From Streptomyces sp. NBC_00457 (GTDB lineage: Bacteria; Actinomycetota; Actinomycetes; Streptomycetales; Streptomycetaceae), in NCBI RefSeq assembly GCF_036014015.1, contig NZ_CP107905.1, positions 9,300,001-9,364,000 on the forward strand: 64,000 nt of DNA, written 5' to 3'. The position numbers and the translations under genes are program-made. Position 1 is the stretch's first letter, and every line of letters begins with the position of its first letter. The notes below the pieces were generated by a model. The model was not told the DNA's origin. It did not search any database and saw only the letters and a program-made list of their open reading frames with translations. Shown here in pieces: positions 43,828-51,591 of this stretch.

Positions 43828-45318
43828 GTGCTGAAGAGGGTGTTCATGGCTCCGGACCCGGGGCGGCTGCGGCTGCGCTTCGCCGCCCGGGCCGTCCTCG
43901 GCGTCGGCCTCGCGGTCGTCGTCTGCGGCCTCGCCGGCCACTCCCTCGCCGGTGCCGTCACCGGCGGACTCGCCGCGCTGCTCGCCCTGTTCACCGTCAC
44001 CGACGCCACCGTCCGCGGGCAGGCGGTCACCACCGTGCTGCTGCCCGCCGTCGGCCTGCCCGTCCTCGCCGCCGCGGCCGAGCTGCACGACCAGCCCGTG
44101 GCCCGGGACCTCACCTTCCTCGCCGTGGTCGGCGCGGGCGTGTACGTACGCCGCTGGGGCCCGCGCGGACACAGCCTCGGCGTATTCGCGTTCATGACCT
44201 ACTTCGTGGCGCAGTTCCTGCACGCGACCCCCGGACAGCTGCCCGAGCTGTACGCCGCCGTCCTCCTCTCCGTCCTCACCGCCTCGGCGGTCCGCTTCGG
44301 GCTGTGGTGCTACGAGCACCGGCTGCCCCCGGGCCCCGCGCCCACCCCGCCGGCCGGCACTGGCCTGGCCCGCGTGACCACCCGCCAGGCGATCCAGGCG
44401 ACCACCGGCGCGGGCTTCGCCCTCGTCGTGGGCCAGTTGCTGTCCGGAGAGCGCTGGTACTGGGCCGTCGGCGCCACCTGGTGGGTCTTCGTCAACACCA
44501 CCTCGCGCGGCGAGACCCTGGTACGGGGCTTCCGTCGCGTCCTCGGCACCGTGATCGGCATCGGCCTCGGCCTGCTCGTCGCCGTCCCCCTGCACGGGGC
44601 CGCCGTCCCCACGGCCGTCCTCCTCGCCGCCTGCGTCTTCGGCATCTTCTACACGGCCGCCGTGTCCTACACCTGGATGATGCTCTGCGTGACGGTGCTC
44701 GCCGAGCTGCTCTACGGCCTGCTGGGCGTCCTCGACCCCGCGCTGCTCGCGCTGCGGTTCGCCGAGACCGGCGTAGGAGCGCTCGGCGCCGTCCTGGCCG
44801 TGCTCTTCGTGCTGCCCGTCACCACCCACACCGTCACGGACGCCTGGATCCGGCGGGCCCTGCGCTGCGTCCACGCCTGCACCGCCGAGGCCGCCGCGCG
44901 ACTCGCCGGAGACGAAGGCGCCGACCCGACCGCCCGGGTGGCCGAACTGGAGCAGCTGCTCGGCCGTGTACGACTCTCGGTCGCCCCGCTGGTCCACCCG
45001 CTCAACCCGATGCTCGGCCGCAAGCGCCGCGCCCGCCGCGTGCTCGCCCTCCTCGACGACTGCGCCCGCGAGATCCGCGGCCTGGCCGCCGTCGCCGCCG
45101 ACCCCGAGGCCTCGCACGACGCACGCCTCGCCGCTGCCTGCTGGCGCGTCGAGGCCGCCGTCGAGGCGCTCACCGGCGGTGGCGACGTCCCCGCGTCCGC
45201 CATCGAGGCCACCGCGACGGAGCCGGCACTGGCCCACCTGCACGGCGTGGAGCGGGCCCTCGCGGACCTCGCGAAGCCGCTGCGGGCTCCGTCGCGCTCG
45301 CCCCTCGTCGGAACGTGA
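43828..45318 (+). CDS. FUSC-family membrane protein (aromatic acid exporter-like)
   Basis: A 496-residue protein with two sets of hydrophobic helices (about residues 18-125 and 185-320), separated and followed by soluble parts, the layout of FUSC/YccS/AaeB-like proteins proposed to export aromatic acids. WYWAVGATWWVFVNTTSRGE followed by TLVRGFRRVLGTVIG is the conserved FUSC core in the second set. GTG 43828 (opening MLKRVFMAPDPGRLRLRFA) is preferred; ATG 43846 is an alternative with GAAGAGGG upstream. It may be controlled by the divergent Lrp regulator. Confidence 0.87.
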   Translation: MLKRVFMAPDPGRLRLRFAARAVLGVGLAVVVCGLAGHSLAGAVTGGLAALLALFTVTDATVRGQAVTTVLLPAVGLPVLAAAAELHDQPVARDLTFLAVVGAGVYVRRWGPRGHSLGVFAFMTYFVAQFLHATPGQLPELYAAVLLSVLTASAVRFGLWCYEHRLPPGPAPTPPAGTGLARVTTRQAIQATTGAGFALVVGQLLSGERWYWAVGATWWVFVNTTSRGETLVRGFRRVLGTVIGIGLGLLVAVPLHGAAVPTAVLLAACVFGIFYTAAVSYTWMMLCVTVLAELLYGLLGVLDPALLALRFAETGVGALGAVLAVLFVLPVTTHTVTDAWIRRALRCVHACTAEAAARLAGDEGADPTARVAELEQLLGRVRLSVAPLVHPLNPMLGRKRRARRVLALLDDCAREIRGLAAVAADPEASHDARLAAACWRVEAAVEALTGGGDVPASAIEATATEPALAHLHGVERALADLAKPLRAPSRSPLVGT

Positions 45319-45336
45319 ATCCCCTGACGACGCCCG

Positions 45337-45354
45337 ATTTGGTCTAGACCGATT
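45337..45354. promoter_or_regulatory. DasR-responsive-element-like site
   Basis: ATTTGGTCTAGACCGATT contains the perfect palindrome GGTCTAGACC (45341-45350). The established DasR consensus is ACTGGTCTAGACCAGT; the inner 11 bases TGGTCTAGACC match exactly. It lies about 60 bp upstream of the lactonase start, in promoter range. Confidence 0.6.
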
Positions 45355-45409
45355 GTGATCGACTGCTAGCGTCACCCCCGACAACACAGGGCACCGAGAG
45401 GGGACAGCG

Positions 45410-46444
45410 GTGGCAGACGGCGGCAGGCGACAGCGGCGGGCCTTCATCGGGTCGTTCACGGCGGCCGGAGGCGCCGGGATCGTGACGGCGGCCGTGGACC
45501 CGGACACCGGCGCGCTCACCGTCCTGGGCAGCGTGGAGACCGTGCCCGACCCCTCGTATCTCGCCCTGTCGCCCGACGGGGACACGCTCTACGCGGTCAG
45601 CGAGACCGCCGACGGCGCTGTGGCCGCGTACCGCGTGACCGGCGACAAGCCCGAGCCGGCCGGCTCCGCGGTGCCGGTCGACGGCAGCGGCCCCACGCAC
45701 CTGAGCCTGTTCGCCGGCCACGTCCTGACCGCCAACTACGGCTCCGGCAGCGTCACCACCGTGCCCCTGCGCGCCGACGGCACCCTCGCCCCGGCCGCGT
45801 CCGGCGTGCTCCGGCACACCGGCTCCGGCCCGCACACACCGCGCCAGCAGGGCCCGCACGCCCACCAGGTGCAGCCCGACCCGAGCGGCCGGTGGGCCGT
45901 CAGCGTGGATCTCGGCACGGACTCCGTACGCGTGTGCACGCTGACCGACGGGAGCCTCGACGTGCACCGGGAGATCGCCCTCCGCCCCGGGTCCGGCCCC
46001 CGTCACCTGGCGTTCCACCCGCGCGGCTCATACGCGTACGTGCTGAACGAACTGACCCCGACCGTCACCGTCTGCCGCTGGGACGCAGCGGACGGCTCGC
46101 TGAAACCGCTGGCCGAGACCCCGGTGCTGGCCGGGCAGCCGGCCGGTGACGGCTACCCGTCGGGCATCGTCGCGTCGCCCGACGGCCGCTTCGTGTGGAC
46201 CGCCACCCGCGGCGAGGACGTGGTGTCCACGTTCGCCGTCGAGGGCGAGGAACTGCATCTGGTGGGCACGGTCACCTGCGGCGGCCACTGGCCCCGGGCC
46301 CTCACCGCGGCGAACGGCTTCCTCTACGCCGCGAACGAGCGCTCCGGCGACATCACCTGGTTCACCATCGACCCGGCCACCGGCCTGCCACGACCCACCG
46401 GCCTGATCGAGGTCACCGCCGCGTCCTGTGTGGTCATCGGCTGA
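45410..46444 (+). CDS. Lactonase family protein (6-phosphogluconolactonase-like beta-propeller)
   Basis: A 344-residue seven-bladed propeller. FIGSFTAAGGAGIVTAAVDP, DPSYLALSPDGDTLYAVSE, GPHAHQVQPDPSGRWAVSVD, GSGPRHLAFHPRGSYAYVLN and SGIVASPDGRFVWTATRGED are successive blades of the YkgB/Pgl type. The enzyme hydrolyses a sugar lactone. GTG 45410 follows GAGAGGGGAC. The DasR-like site upstream suggests control by amino-sugar status. A dispersed repeat with a hairpin starts directly after the stop. Confidence 0.88.
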   Translation: MADGGRRQRRAFIGSFTAAGGAGIVTAAVDPDTGALTVLGSVETVPDPSYLALSPDGDTLYAVSETADGAVAAYRVTGDKPEPAGSAVPVDGSGPTHLSLFAGHVLTANYGSGSVTTVPLRADGTLAPAASGVLRHTGSGPHTPRQQGPHAHQVQPDPSGRWAVSVDLGTDSVRVCTLTDGSLDVHREIALRPGSGPRHLAFHPRGSYAYVLNELTPTVTVCRWDAADGSLKPLAETPVLAGQPAGDGYPSGIVASPDGRFVWTATRGEDVVSTFAVEGEELHLVGTVTCGGHWPRALTAANGFLYAANERSGDITWFTIDPATGLPRPTGLIEVTAASCVVIG

Positions 46445-46549
46445 ACCCAGGCGCCCCGAAGGGGCGCGGGGAACTGCGCGACCAGCCACGACGCCGCCGC
46501 AGACGAACGACGACAGACGGATCCCGGCACTACCCAGCGGAGCGTCACC
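46445..46549 (-). repeat. Dispersed palindromic repeat, copy 5 (between convergent genes)
   Basis: On the minus strand it runs GACGCTCCGCTGGG, CGTCGTGGCTGGTCGCGCAG, then the hairpin GCGCCCC-TTC-GGGGCGC (46451-46467). The outer end contains the stop codon of the CbiX-like gene, and the hairpin sits just after the lactonase stop. Confidence 0.87.
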
Positions 46550-47468
46550 GCACGGGCGAGCCCTGCGCCTGCTGCGGAGCAATACCCAGCGCCGTCGTGT
46601 ACTTGGCCAGCGCGAGCTTGCCGATCGCGGGGTAGGGGCCGAGCGGCTCGGCGGCGGAGCAGCCCGCCTCCTTGGCCGCCGCGTCGACCAGGCCCGGGTC
46701 GATCTCGGGGCCGATCAGATAGGGCGCCAACGCCAGCTGCTGCGAGCCCGAGGAACGCAGCTGCTCGGCGACGGACGAGATCGAGCCGTCCTGGTCGAGC
46801 GCCGCCGCCATCACCGGCACCGCGAGGCGCGCGGCGAGCAGCATGCCGGTGATCCCGGCCGCCTGCACGGCCTCCTCACCACCGACCGAGGCCAGGACGA
46901 TGCCGTCCGCGGCGGTCGCCACGGTGAACAGCCGGGCGCGGTCGGCGCGGGCCAGACCGGCCTCCGACAGGCGCACGTGCAGCGCCTCGGCGAGCAGCGG
47001 GTGCGGGCCGAGCACATCGGTCAGATCGGCCGCGACACGGCTGTCCATGACCGCCTGGCGGACCCGGCGCAGCAGTGCGCCGTCCGGCCCGGCGAGCAGC
47101 GGCACGACGACGGCGACGGGGCCGTCCGGCTGCTTGGCGTCCACACCCGCGGCGCGCGCCTGCTCGTAACGGGCCGTGCGCTCCTGGGCGGCGTGCGCGA
47201 GCACGGACGTGAGCGTGGGGAACTCCGCGTCGTCCCCGTCCAGGTAGCCGATCCGCGCGTCCAGGCCGGGGAGCTCGGAGCGGGCGATGCTCACGACCTC
47301 CTCGGAGAGGCTGCGCGTGGCGGCGCTGGGCGTGCCCGGCACCGCGAGGACGAACGCGGGCGCGCCGTCGGGAGCCGCCAGGGGCTCGGGTCGGCGGTGC
47401 CGCCCGGGCTGGCGAGGTCGCGGCATTCGTACTGGCAGGCCGGACGCGGGCCCAGTGGGGGAGCTCAT
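46545..47468 (-). CDS. Sirohydrochlorin chelatase (CbiX)-like protein
   Basis: A 307-residue protein with two chelatase-like halves. AFVLAVPGTPSAATRSLSEE replaces the usual HGS start with VPGT. VVPLLAGPDG matches the second conserved strand, and the C-terminal half has MAAALDQDG and LALAPYLIGPEIDP. Such proteins insert iron or cobalt in siroheme or cobalamin synthesis. The typical active-site His residues are not all obvious in the first half, so the exact role is uncertain; no siroheme genes lie nearby. ATG 47468. Confidence 0.78.
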   Translation of the reverse strand: MSSPTGPASGLPVRMPRPRQPGRHRRPEPLAAPDGAPAFVLAVPGTPSAATRSLSEEVVSIARSELPGLDARIGYLDGDDAEFPTLTSVLAHAAQERTARYEQARAAGVDAKQPDGPVAVVVPLLAGPDGALLRRVRQAVMDSRVAADLTDVLGPHPLLAEALHVRLSEAGLARADRARLFTVATAADGIVLASVGGEEAVQAAGITGMLLAARLAVPVMAAALDQDGSISSVAEQLRSSGSQQLALAPYLIGPEIDPGLVDAAAKEAGCSAAEPLGPYPAIGKLALAKYTTALGIAPQQAQGSPVR

Positions 47469-47599
47469 GGCGACGCATGTTACTGGCTTCCTGGGCTCCC
47501 TTGTTCGGGGAGGGTGCAGGTGAGCGGTATCCGTCCGGTTTTGTCTGATGAGTTACGGTCGGATCAGAAGTGCTCAGCGGCTTCCGGCCGGTCTGTGGG

Positions 47600-48658
47600 T
47601 CAGTCCCCCTTGACGGTGACCACGGTCAGCATCGCCTCGTCACTCGGCAGGGTGAACGCGCCCGCCGCTAGGTCCGTCGCGATGCGCACGGAGCCGTCCA
47701 GCGGATCACCGGCGGACGGGACCCGGCGAGCGCGCGGCAGTTGTCGGGACAGCTCCTCCTCCAGCGGTACGACGAGAGGGGCGCCGATCTTGAGCAGCCC
47801 GCCGGTGACGGCGACCCGTGCGTCCGCGTCCGGCGGGCAGACGGCTGCCGCGGACTCGGCCATGTGCCGGGCGGCCGTGCGCAGGATGCCCGCGGCGACG
47901 GGGTCGCCGTCCGCGCACGCGGCCACATGCGGCACGAAGGACGCGAGGACGGCGGGCCGGTCCGGCCGGGGGTACAGCTTGCCGGGCAGCCCCGGCATCG
48001 GACCGAACTCCTCCTCGGCGCGCGTCAGCAGGGCGGCGGACCCGCCGGGCCGCCCGTCGTAGGCCCGCAGTGCCGCCTCCAGTCCGGCCCGGCCGATCCA
48101 GGCACCGCCGCCGCAGTCGCCCAGCAGATGCCCCCAGCCGTCGGCGCGACGCCAGTTCGTCAGGTCCGTACCGATGGCGATCAGTCCGGTACCGGCGGCG
48201 ACCACGGCACCGGGCCGCGGCCCGACGGCACCGACATACGCGGCGACGCCGTCGGCGACAAGCGCGAGCGTCCGGACACCGAACTCCCGGCGCAGCGCAC
48301 CCGGGAGTTCGGCGCGCAGGGCGGCGCCGAGCGTGGAGAGCCCGGCGGCCCCGACGACGGCGGTGTCCAGCCGGTGCACGCCGGTCTCGGTCACCAACAC
48401 CCGCACCATGGGCACCAGTTGCTCCATCAGATGCCCCGGATCGATACCACGCGCACCGGTCCGCACCGGCACTCGTGACTCCCGCTGGGCCTTCACGTCC
48501 CCCTGCGCGGTCGCCACGACCACGCGCAGGCCGGAGCCGCCGGAGTCGACGGCGAGGAAACCGGCGGGCGTATCCGCGAGTCGGGCGCGGCCGGACGGGG
48601 GCGTCATCCGCGCGGGATCAGGTGGAGCCGCATCCGCCCCGGCCCCCACACCGGTCAC
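47600..48658 (-). CDS. N-acetylglucosamine kinase-like protein (BadF/BadG/BcrA/BcrD ATPase family)
   Basis: A 352-residue sugar kinase of the ASKHA fold. The phosphate-1 loop is [35 protein letters not shown] and [20 protein letters not shown] are phosphate-2 and sugar-binding parts; [15 protein letters not shown] is the adenosine region. The family phosphorylates GlcNAc or related amino sugars. GTG 48658 overlaps the ung stop (GTGA), which supports it over ATG 48607. The DasR-like site 3 kb away at the lactonase gene fits an amino-sugar theme, but that link is inferred. Confidence 0.85.
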   Translation of the reverse strand: MTGVGAGADAAPPDPARMTPPSGRARLADTPAGFLAVDSGGSGLRVVVATAQGDVKAQRESRVPVRTGARGIDPGHLMEQLVPMVRVLVTETGVHRLDTAVVGAAGLSTLGAALRAELPGALRREFGVRTLALVADGVAAYVGAVGPRPGAVVAAGTGLIAIGTDLTNWRRADGWGHLLGDCGGGAWIGRAGLEAALRAYDGRPGGSAALLTRAEEEFGPMPGLPGKLYPRPDRPAVLASFVPHVAACADGDPVAAGILRTAARHMAESAAAVCPPDADARVAVTGGLLKIGAPLVVPLEEELSRQLPRARRVPSAGDPLDGSVRIATDLAAGAFTLPSDEAMLTVVTVKGD

Positions 48659-49341
48659 GGCAGGCGCCAGTCCACCGGCTGACCCCCCTGCTGGATCAGC
48701 AGGTCGTTGGCGCGGCTGAAGGGGCGGGAGCCGAAGAAGCCGCGGTCGGCCGACATGGGGGAGGGGTGGGCGGACTCCACCGAGGGGAGGGTGCCGAGCA
48801 GGGGGCGGAGGTTGCGGGCGTCGCGGCCCCACAGGATGGACACCAGCGGCTTGCCGCGCCCCGCCAGCGCCCTGATGGCCTGCTCGGTGACCTCCTCCCA
48901 GCCCTTGCCACGGTGAGCGCCCGGACTGCGCGGCGCGGTGGTGAGCGCTCTGTTCAGCAGCAGCACGCCCTGCTGGGTCCACGGCGTCAGATCACCGTTC
49001 GACGGCTGGGACAGCCCCAGATCCGTGTTCAATTCCCGGAAGATGTTGATGAGGCTGCCGGGCAGCGGACGCACATCGGGCGCGACCGAGAACGACAGCC
49101 CCACCGCGTGCCCCGGCGTCGGATAGGGGTCCTGCCCCACGATGAGGACACGGACGTCATCGAAGGGCTGCTGGAAGGCCCGCAGAACATTCGGTCCGGC
49201 CGGAAGATACGTGCGCCCCGCCGCGATCTCCGCGCGCAGGAAGTCGCCCATCGAGGCGATCCGTCCGGCGACGGGTTCCAGGGCCTTCGCCCAGCCCGGT
49301 TCGACGATTTCATGCAAGGGTCGTGATGCCACGGGCGTCAC
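48655..49341 (-). CDS. ung: Uracil-DNA glycosylase (family 1)
   Basis: A 228-residue base-excision repair enzyme that removes uracil from DNA. The catalytic water-activating Asp is in [20 protein letters not shown]; the Leu-intercalation loop is [19 protein letters not shown] with the catalytic His. [20 protein letters not shown] is the uracil-binding strand region. GTG 49341 ([17 protein letters not shown]) follows AGTAGGGTG. It overlaps the kinase-like gene by 4 nt. Confidence 0.96.
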   Translation of the reverse strand: MTPVASRPLHEIVEPGWAKALEPVAGRIASMGDFLRAEIAAGRTYLPAGPNVLRAFQQPFDDVRVLIVGQDPYPTPGHAVGLSFSVAPDVRPLPGSLINIFRELNTDLGLSQPSNGDLTPWTQQGVLLLNRALTTAPRSPGAHRGKGWEEVTEQAIRALAGRGKPLVSILWGRDARNLRPLLGTLPSVESAHPSPMSADRGFFGSRPFSRANDLLIQQGGQPVDWRLP

Positions 49342-49389
49342 CCTACTGCCGTACGGGCAACGGCGATCAACCGATGGCCAAGGCCGCTG

Positions 49390-49550
49390 AGCGCTCCGCT
49401 GGAAGTACCGTGACGGGCGGTCGGCCGTCTGCGGCGCCGTCGTGGCTGGTCGCTCCCCCACTCTCGACTTCGCTCGAGCGGGGGGTCCCCCATCGCGGCG
49501 GAGCCGCATATGGATACAGTCCCGCGCCACTTCAGGGCGCTGCCGTACCG
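49390..49550 (+). repeat. Dispersed palindromic repeat, copy 6, with a nested second palindrome
   Basis: It starts GAGCGCTCCGCTGGAAGTAC, continues CGTCGTGGCTGGTCGCTCCC, then a different inserted palindrome around CTCTCGACTTCGCTCGAG (about 49,455-49,490, with C5 and G6 flanks), then GCGGAGCCGCATATGGATAC and a decayed hairpin CGCGCCACTTCAGGGCGC. The nested unit is itself a common Streptomyces dispersed sequence. Confidence 0.82.
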
Positions 49551-49582
49551 CAGTGGACTTCGCCCGACCTCCTTAAGAGTGC

Positions 49583-50668
49583 TCAACCGACCACCGCCGC
49601 ACGGACGCACAGCACATCCGGCAGATGCGAGGCGAGTTGCTGCCAGCTGTCGCCGTCGTCGGCCGAGGCGAAGACCTCGCCGTTGCGGTTGCCGAAATAG
49701 ACGCCCGCCGGATCCCCGTCGTCGGTGCACAGCGCGTCGCGCAGCACCGTGCCGTAGTGGTCCTCCTGCGGCAGCCCTGCCGACAGCGGCTCCCAGGTCT
49801 TGCCCGCGTCCGTCGTGCGGAAGACCCGGCACCGGCGGTCGGCGGGCACCCGGTCCGCGTCCGCGGTGATCGGGAACACATAGGCCGTGTCGCCGCGGTG
49901 GGGGTGTGCGGCTGCCGCGAAACCGAACGTGGAGGGCAGACCCTCGCCGATGTCCGTCCAGTGCGCGCCCGCGTCGTCGCTGCGGTAGACGCCCCAGTGG
50001 TTCTGCAGATACAGCCGGTCCGGGGTCGCCGAGTCCTGCGCGATCTTGTGCACGCACTGTCCGAACTCCGGGTCGGGATCCGGCAGGAACACCGCGGAGA
50101 CACCGGAGTTGGACGGTGACCAGCTGGCGCCGCCGTCGGTGGTACGGAACACGCCCGCGGTCGATACGGCGACCGTCACGGCCTGCGGGTCCCGCTTGTC
50201 GGTCACCACGGTGTGCAGGCCCTCACCGCCGCCGCCCGGCACCCACTGCGAGCGGGTGGGGTGCTCCCACAGCGGACGGACCAGCTCGAAGCTCTCGCCG
50301 CGGTCCTCGGAGCGGTACAGCGCGGCCGGTTCCGTGCCCGCGTACACCACATCCGGTTCGGCGGCGGCCGGGTGCAGCTGCCACACCCGCTCCAGTGAAG
50401 CGCCGGTGTCCTTGGGGAACTTGACGGCCGGCTGGGACGGTTCGGTCCAGGTCCGGCCCAGGTCGTCGGAGTGGAACACGGACGGACCCCAGTGCGCGCT
50501 GTCGCCGCCTGCCAGCAGCCGCGGGCGGTCGCCGCGGGTGTCGAGGGCGACCGAGTAGACGGCCTGTGCGTTGAAGTAGGGACTCTCGTCGAACTCCCAT
50601 GCGCCACCGCGCCGGCGCCCGATGAACAGGCCTTTGCGCGTGCCCACGGCGAGCAGTACCTCGGTCAT
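49583..50668 (-). CDS. BNR/sialidase-like beta-propeller protein (VPS10/YCF48-type repeats)
   Basis: A 361-residue propeller of Asp-box (S/T-x-D-x-G-x-x-W) repeats: SDDLGRTWTEP, SEDRGESFELV, TTDGGASWSPS, SDDAGAHWTDIG, TTDAGKTWEPL and SADDGDSWQQL. No signal peptide is visible and no sialidase arginine triad can be assigned, so hydrolase activity is doubtful. Similar proteins are widespread in actinobacteria with unknown function. ATG 50668 (MTEVLLAVGTRKGLFIG) follows GGAGGTGTT. Confidence 0.85.
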   Translation of the reverse strand: MTEVLLAVGTRKGLFIGRRRGGAWEFDESPYFNAQAVYSVALDTRGDRPRLLAGGDSAHWGPSVFHSDDLGRTWTEPSQPAVKFPKDTGASLERVWQLHPAAAEPDVVYAGTEPAALYRSEDRGESFELVRPLWEHPTRSQWVPGGGGEGLHTVVTDKRDPQAVTVAVSTAGVFRTTDGGASWSPSNSGVSAVFLPDPDPEFGQCVHKIAQDSATPDRLYLQNHWGVYRSDDAGAHWTDIGEGLPSTFGFAAAAHPHRGDTAYVFPITADADRVPADRRCRVFRTTDAGKTWEPLSAGLPQEDHYGTVLRDALCTDDGDPAGVYFGNRNGEVFASADDGDSWQQLASHLPDVLCVRAAVVG

Positions 50669-50973
50669 GCCCAACACCTCCGCGACATCTTTGTCCAGGA
50701 CTCCGGCCAGTCTGCACCCCACCACTGACAGTCACCTCTGGAAAGGACTGTCTCGCAGGTCAGGGCGGTGCGGCGGCCCGTGCTGGGTGTTGCGCACGGC
50801 CCTGTGCACGGTGCCGATCCCGGACCGATCCGGTCATGTTCGGTCAGACGCCGGTGAGCGCGTCGGCCCCGTGGGACCGTCGGCCCGGGGGACCATCCCT
50901 GAGCATCCGCGAGCCGTCCGACGTATGGAAGGACGGTCGGGGATGTTCGCGCGCTCATGAGAGGAAGCCTTCG
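50669..50973. other. 305-bp divergent intergenic region
   Basis: It separates the BNR-repeat gene (minus) and the Rv1733c-like gene (plus). An imperfect palindrome GGGACCGTCGGCCC (50873-50886) lies about 90 bp upstream of the latter and may be a regulatory site. No gene was recognised. Confidence 0.5.
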
Positions 50974-51558
50974 ATGGCGTTCCGTGGTCCGAAGGTGTGG
51001 CTGTGGCGCTGGCGGCGCAACCCGCTCAAGCGCCAGGCCGACGTGGTGGAGGCCTGGGTGGTGCTCGGTGCCTGGGTGTTCACCGTCCTGGTGGCGGTGT
51101 CCGCGGGTCTGGCGGTGGACCGGTCCGTGGAGCACAGGCTGGCCCGGGAGCGCGTCGAGTGGCGTCCCGCGGTGGCCCGGCTCACCGAGCGGGCGCCCGG
51201 CCCCGCCGACACGAACGCGCGCACGGTCAGCGGGGAGCGGGTGTGGGGCAAGGTGCGCTGGACCGCGCCGGACGGCTCCGTGCACACCGGCCAGGCCCGG
51301 GTCCGGACAGGCAGTGCCGTCGGCTCCCCGGTCACCGTGTGGACGGACCCGCAGGGCCGCCTGGTGACCAGGCCCGCCACCGTGTCCCAGGCCCGCATGC
51401 AGGCCGCGATGACCGGCGCGCTGATGGGGGTGGCAGCGGCGGCGCTTCCCTTCGTCGGGGGCCGGGTCCTGCGCGGTCGGCTGGAGCGCAGGCGCATGGA
51501 GATGTGGGACGCGGAGTGGGCGCTGCTCGGCCCGCTGTGGGGGCGGACCACGGGCTGA
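50974..51558 (+). CDS. Rv1733c-like two-helix membrane protein
   Basis: A 194-residue protein. RNPLKRQADVVEAWVVLGAW (about 15-34) leads into the first transmembrane helix (VVLGAWVFTVLVAVSAGLAV); a soluble loop contains WTAPDGSVHTGQARV and VWTDPQGRLVTRP; a second helix (AAMTGALMGVAAAALPFVGG) is followed by a basic tail. Length and layout match the mycobacterial Rv1733c family, which in Mycobacterium tuberculosis belongs to the dormancy (DosR) regulon. Function unknown. ATG 50974 follows GAGAGGAAG. Confidence 0.85.
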   Translation: MAFRGPKVWLWRWRRNPLKRQADVVEAWVVLGAWVFTVLVAVSAGLAVDRSVEHRLARERVEWRPAVARLTERAPGPADTNARTVSGERVWGKVRWTAPDGSVHTGQARVRTGSAVGSPVTVWTDPQGRLVTRPATVSQARMQAAMTGALMGVAAAALPFVGGRVLRGRLERRRMEMWDAEWALLGPLWGRTTG

Positions 51559-51591
51559 GCGGCGGGGCCCGGAGGCTACGGCCGGTGGCCC

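Noticed and set aside
49583..50668. Naming the BNR protein a sialidase
   Set aside because: The Asp boxes are clear, but no arginine triad, nucleophile Tyr or signal peptide could be assigned.
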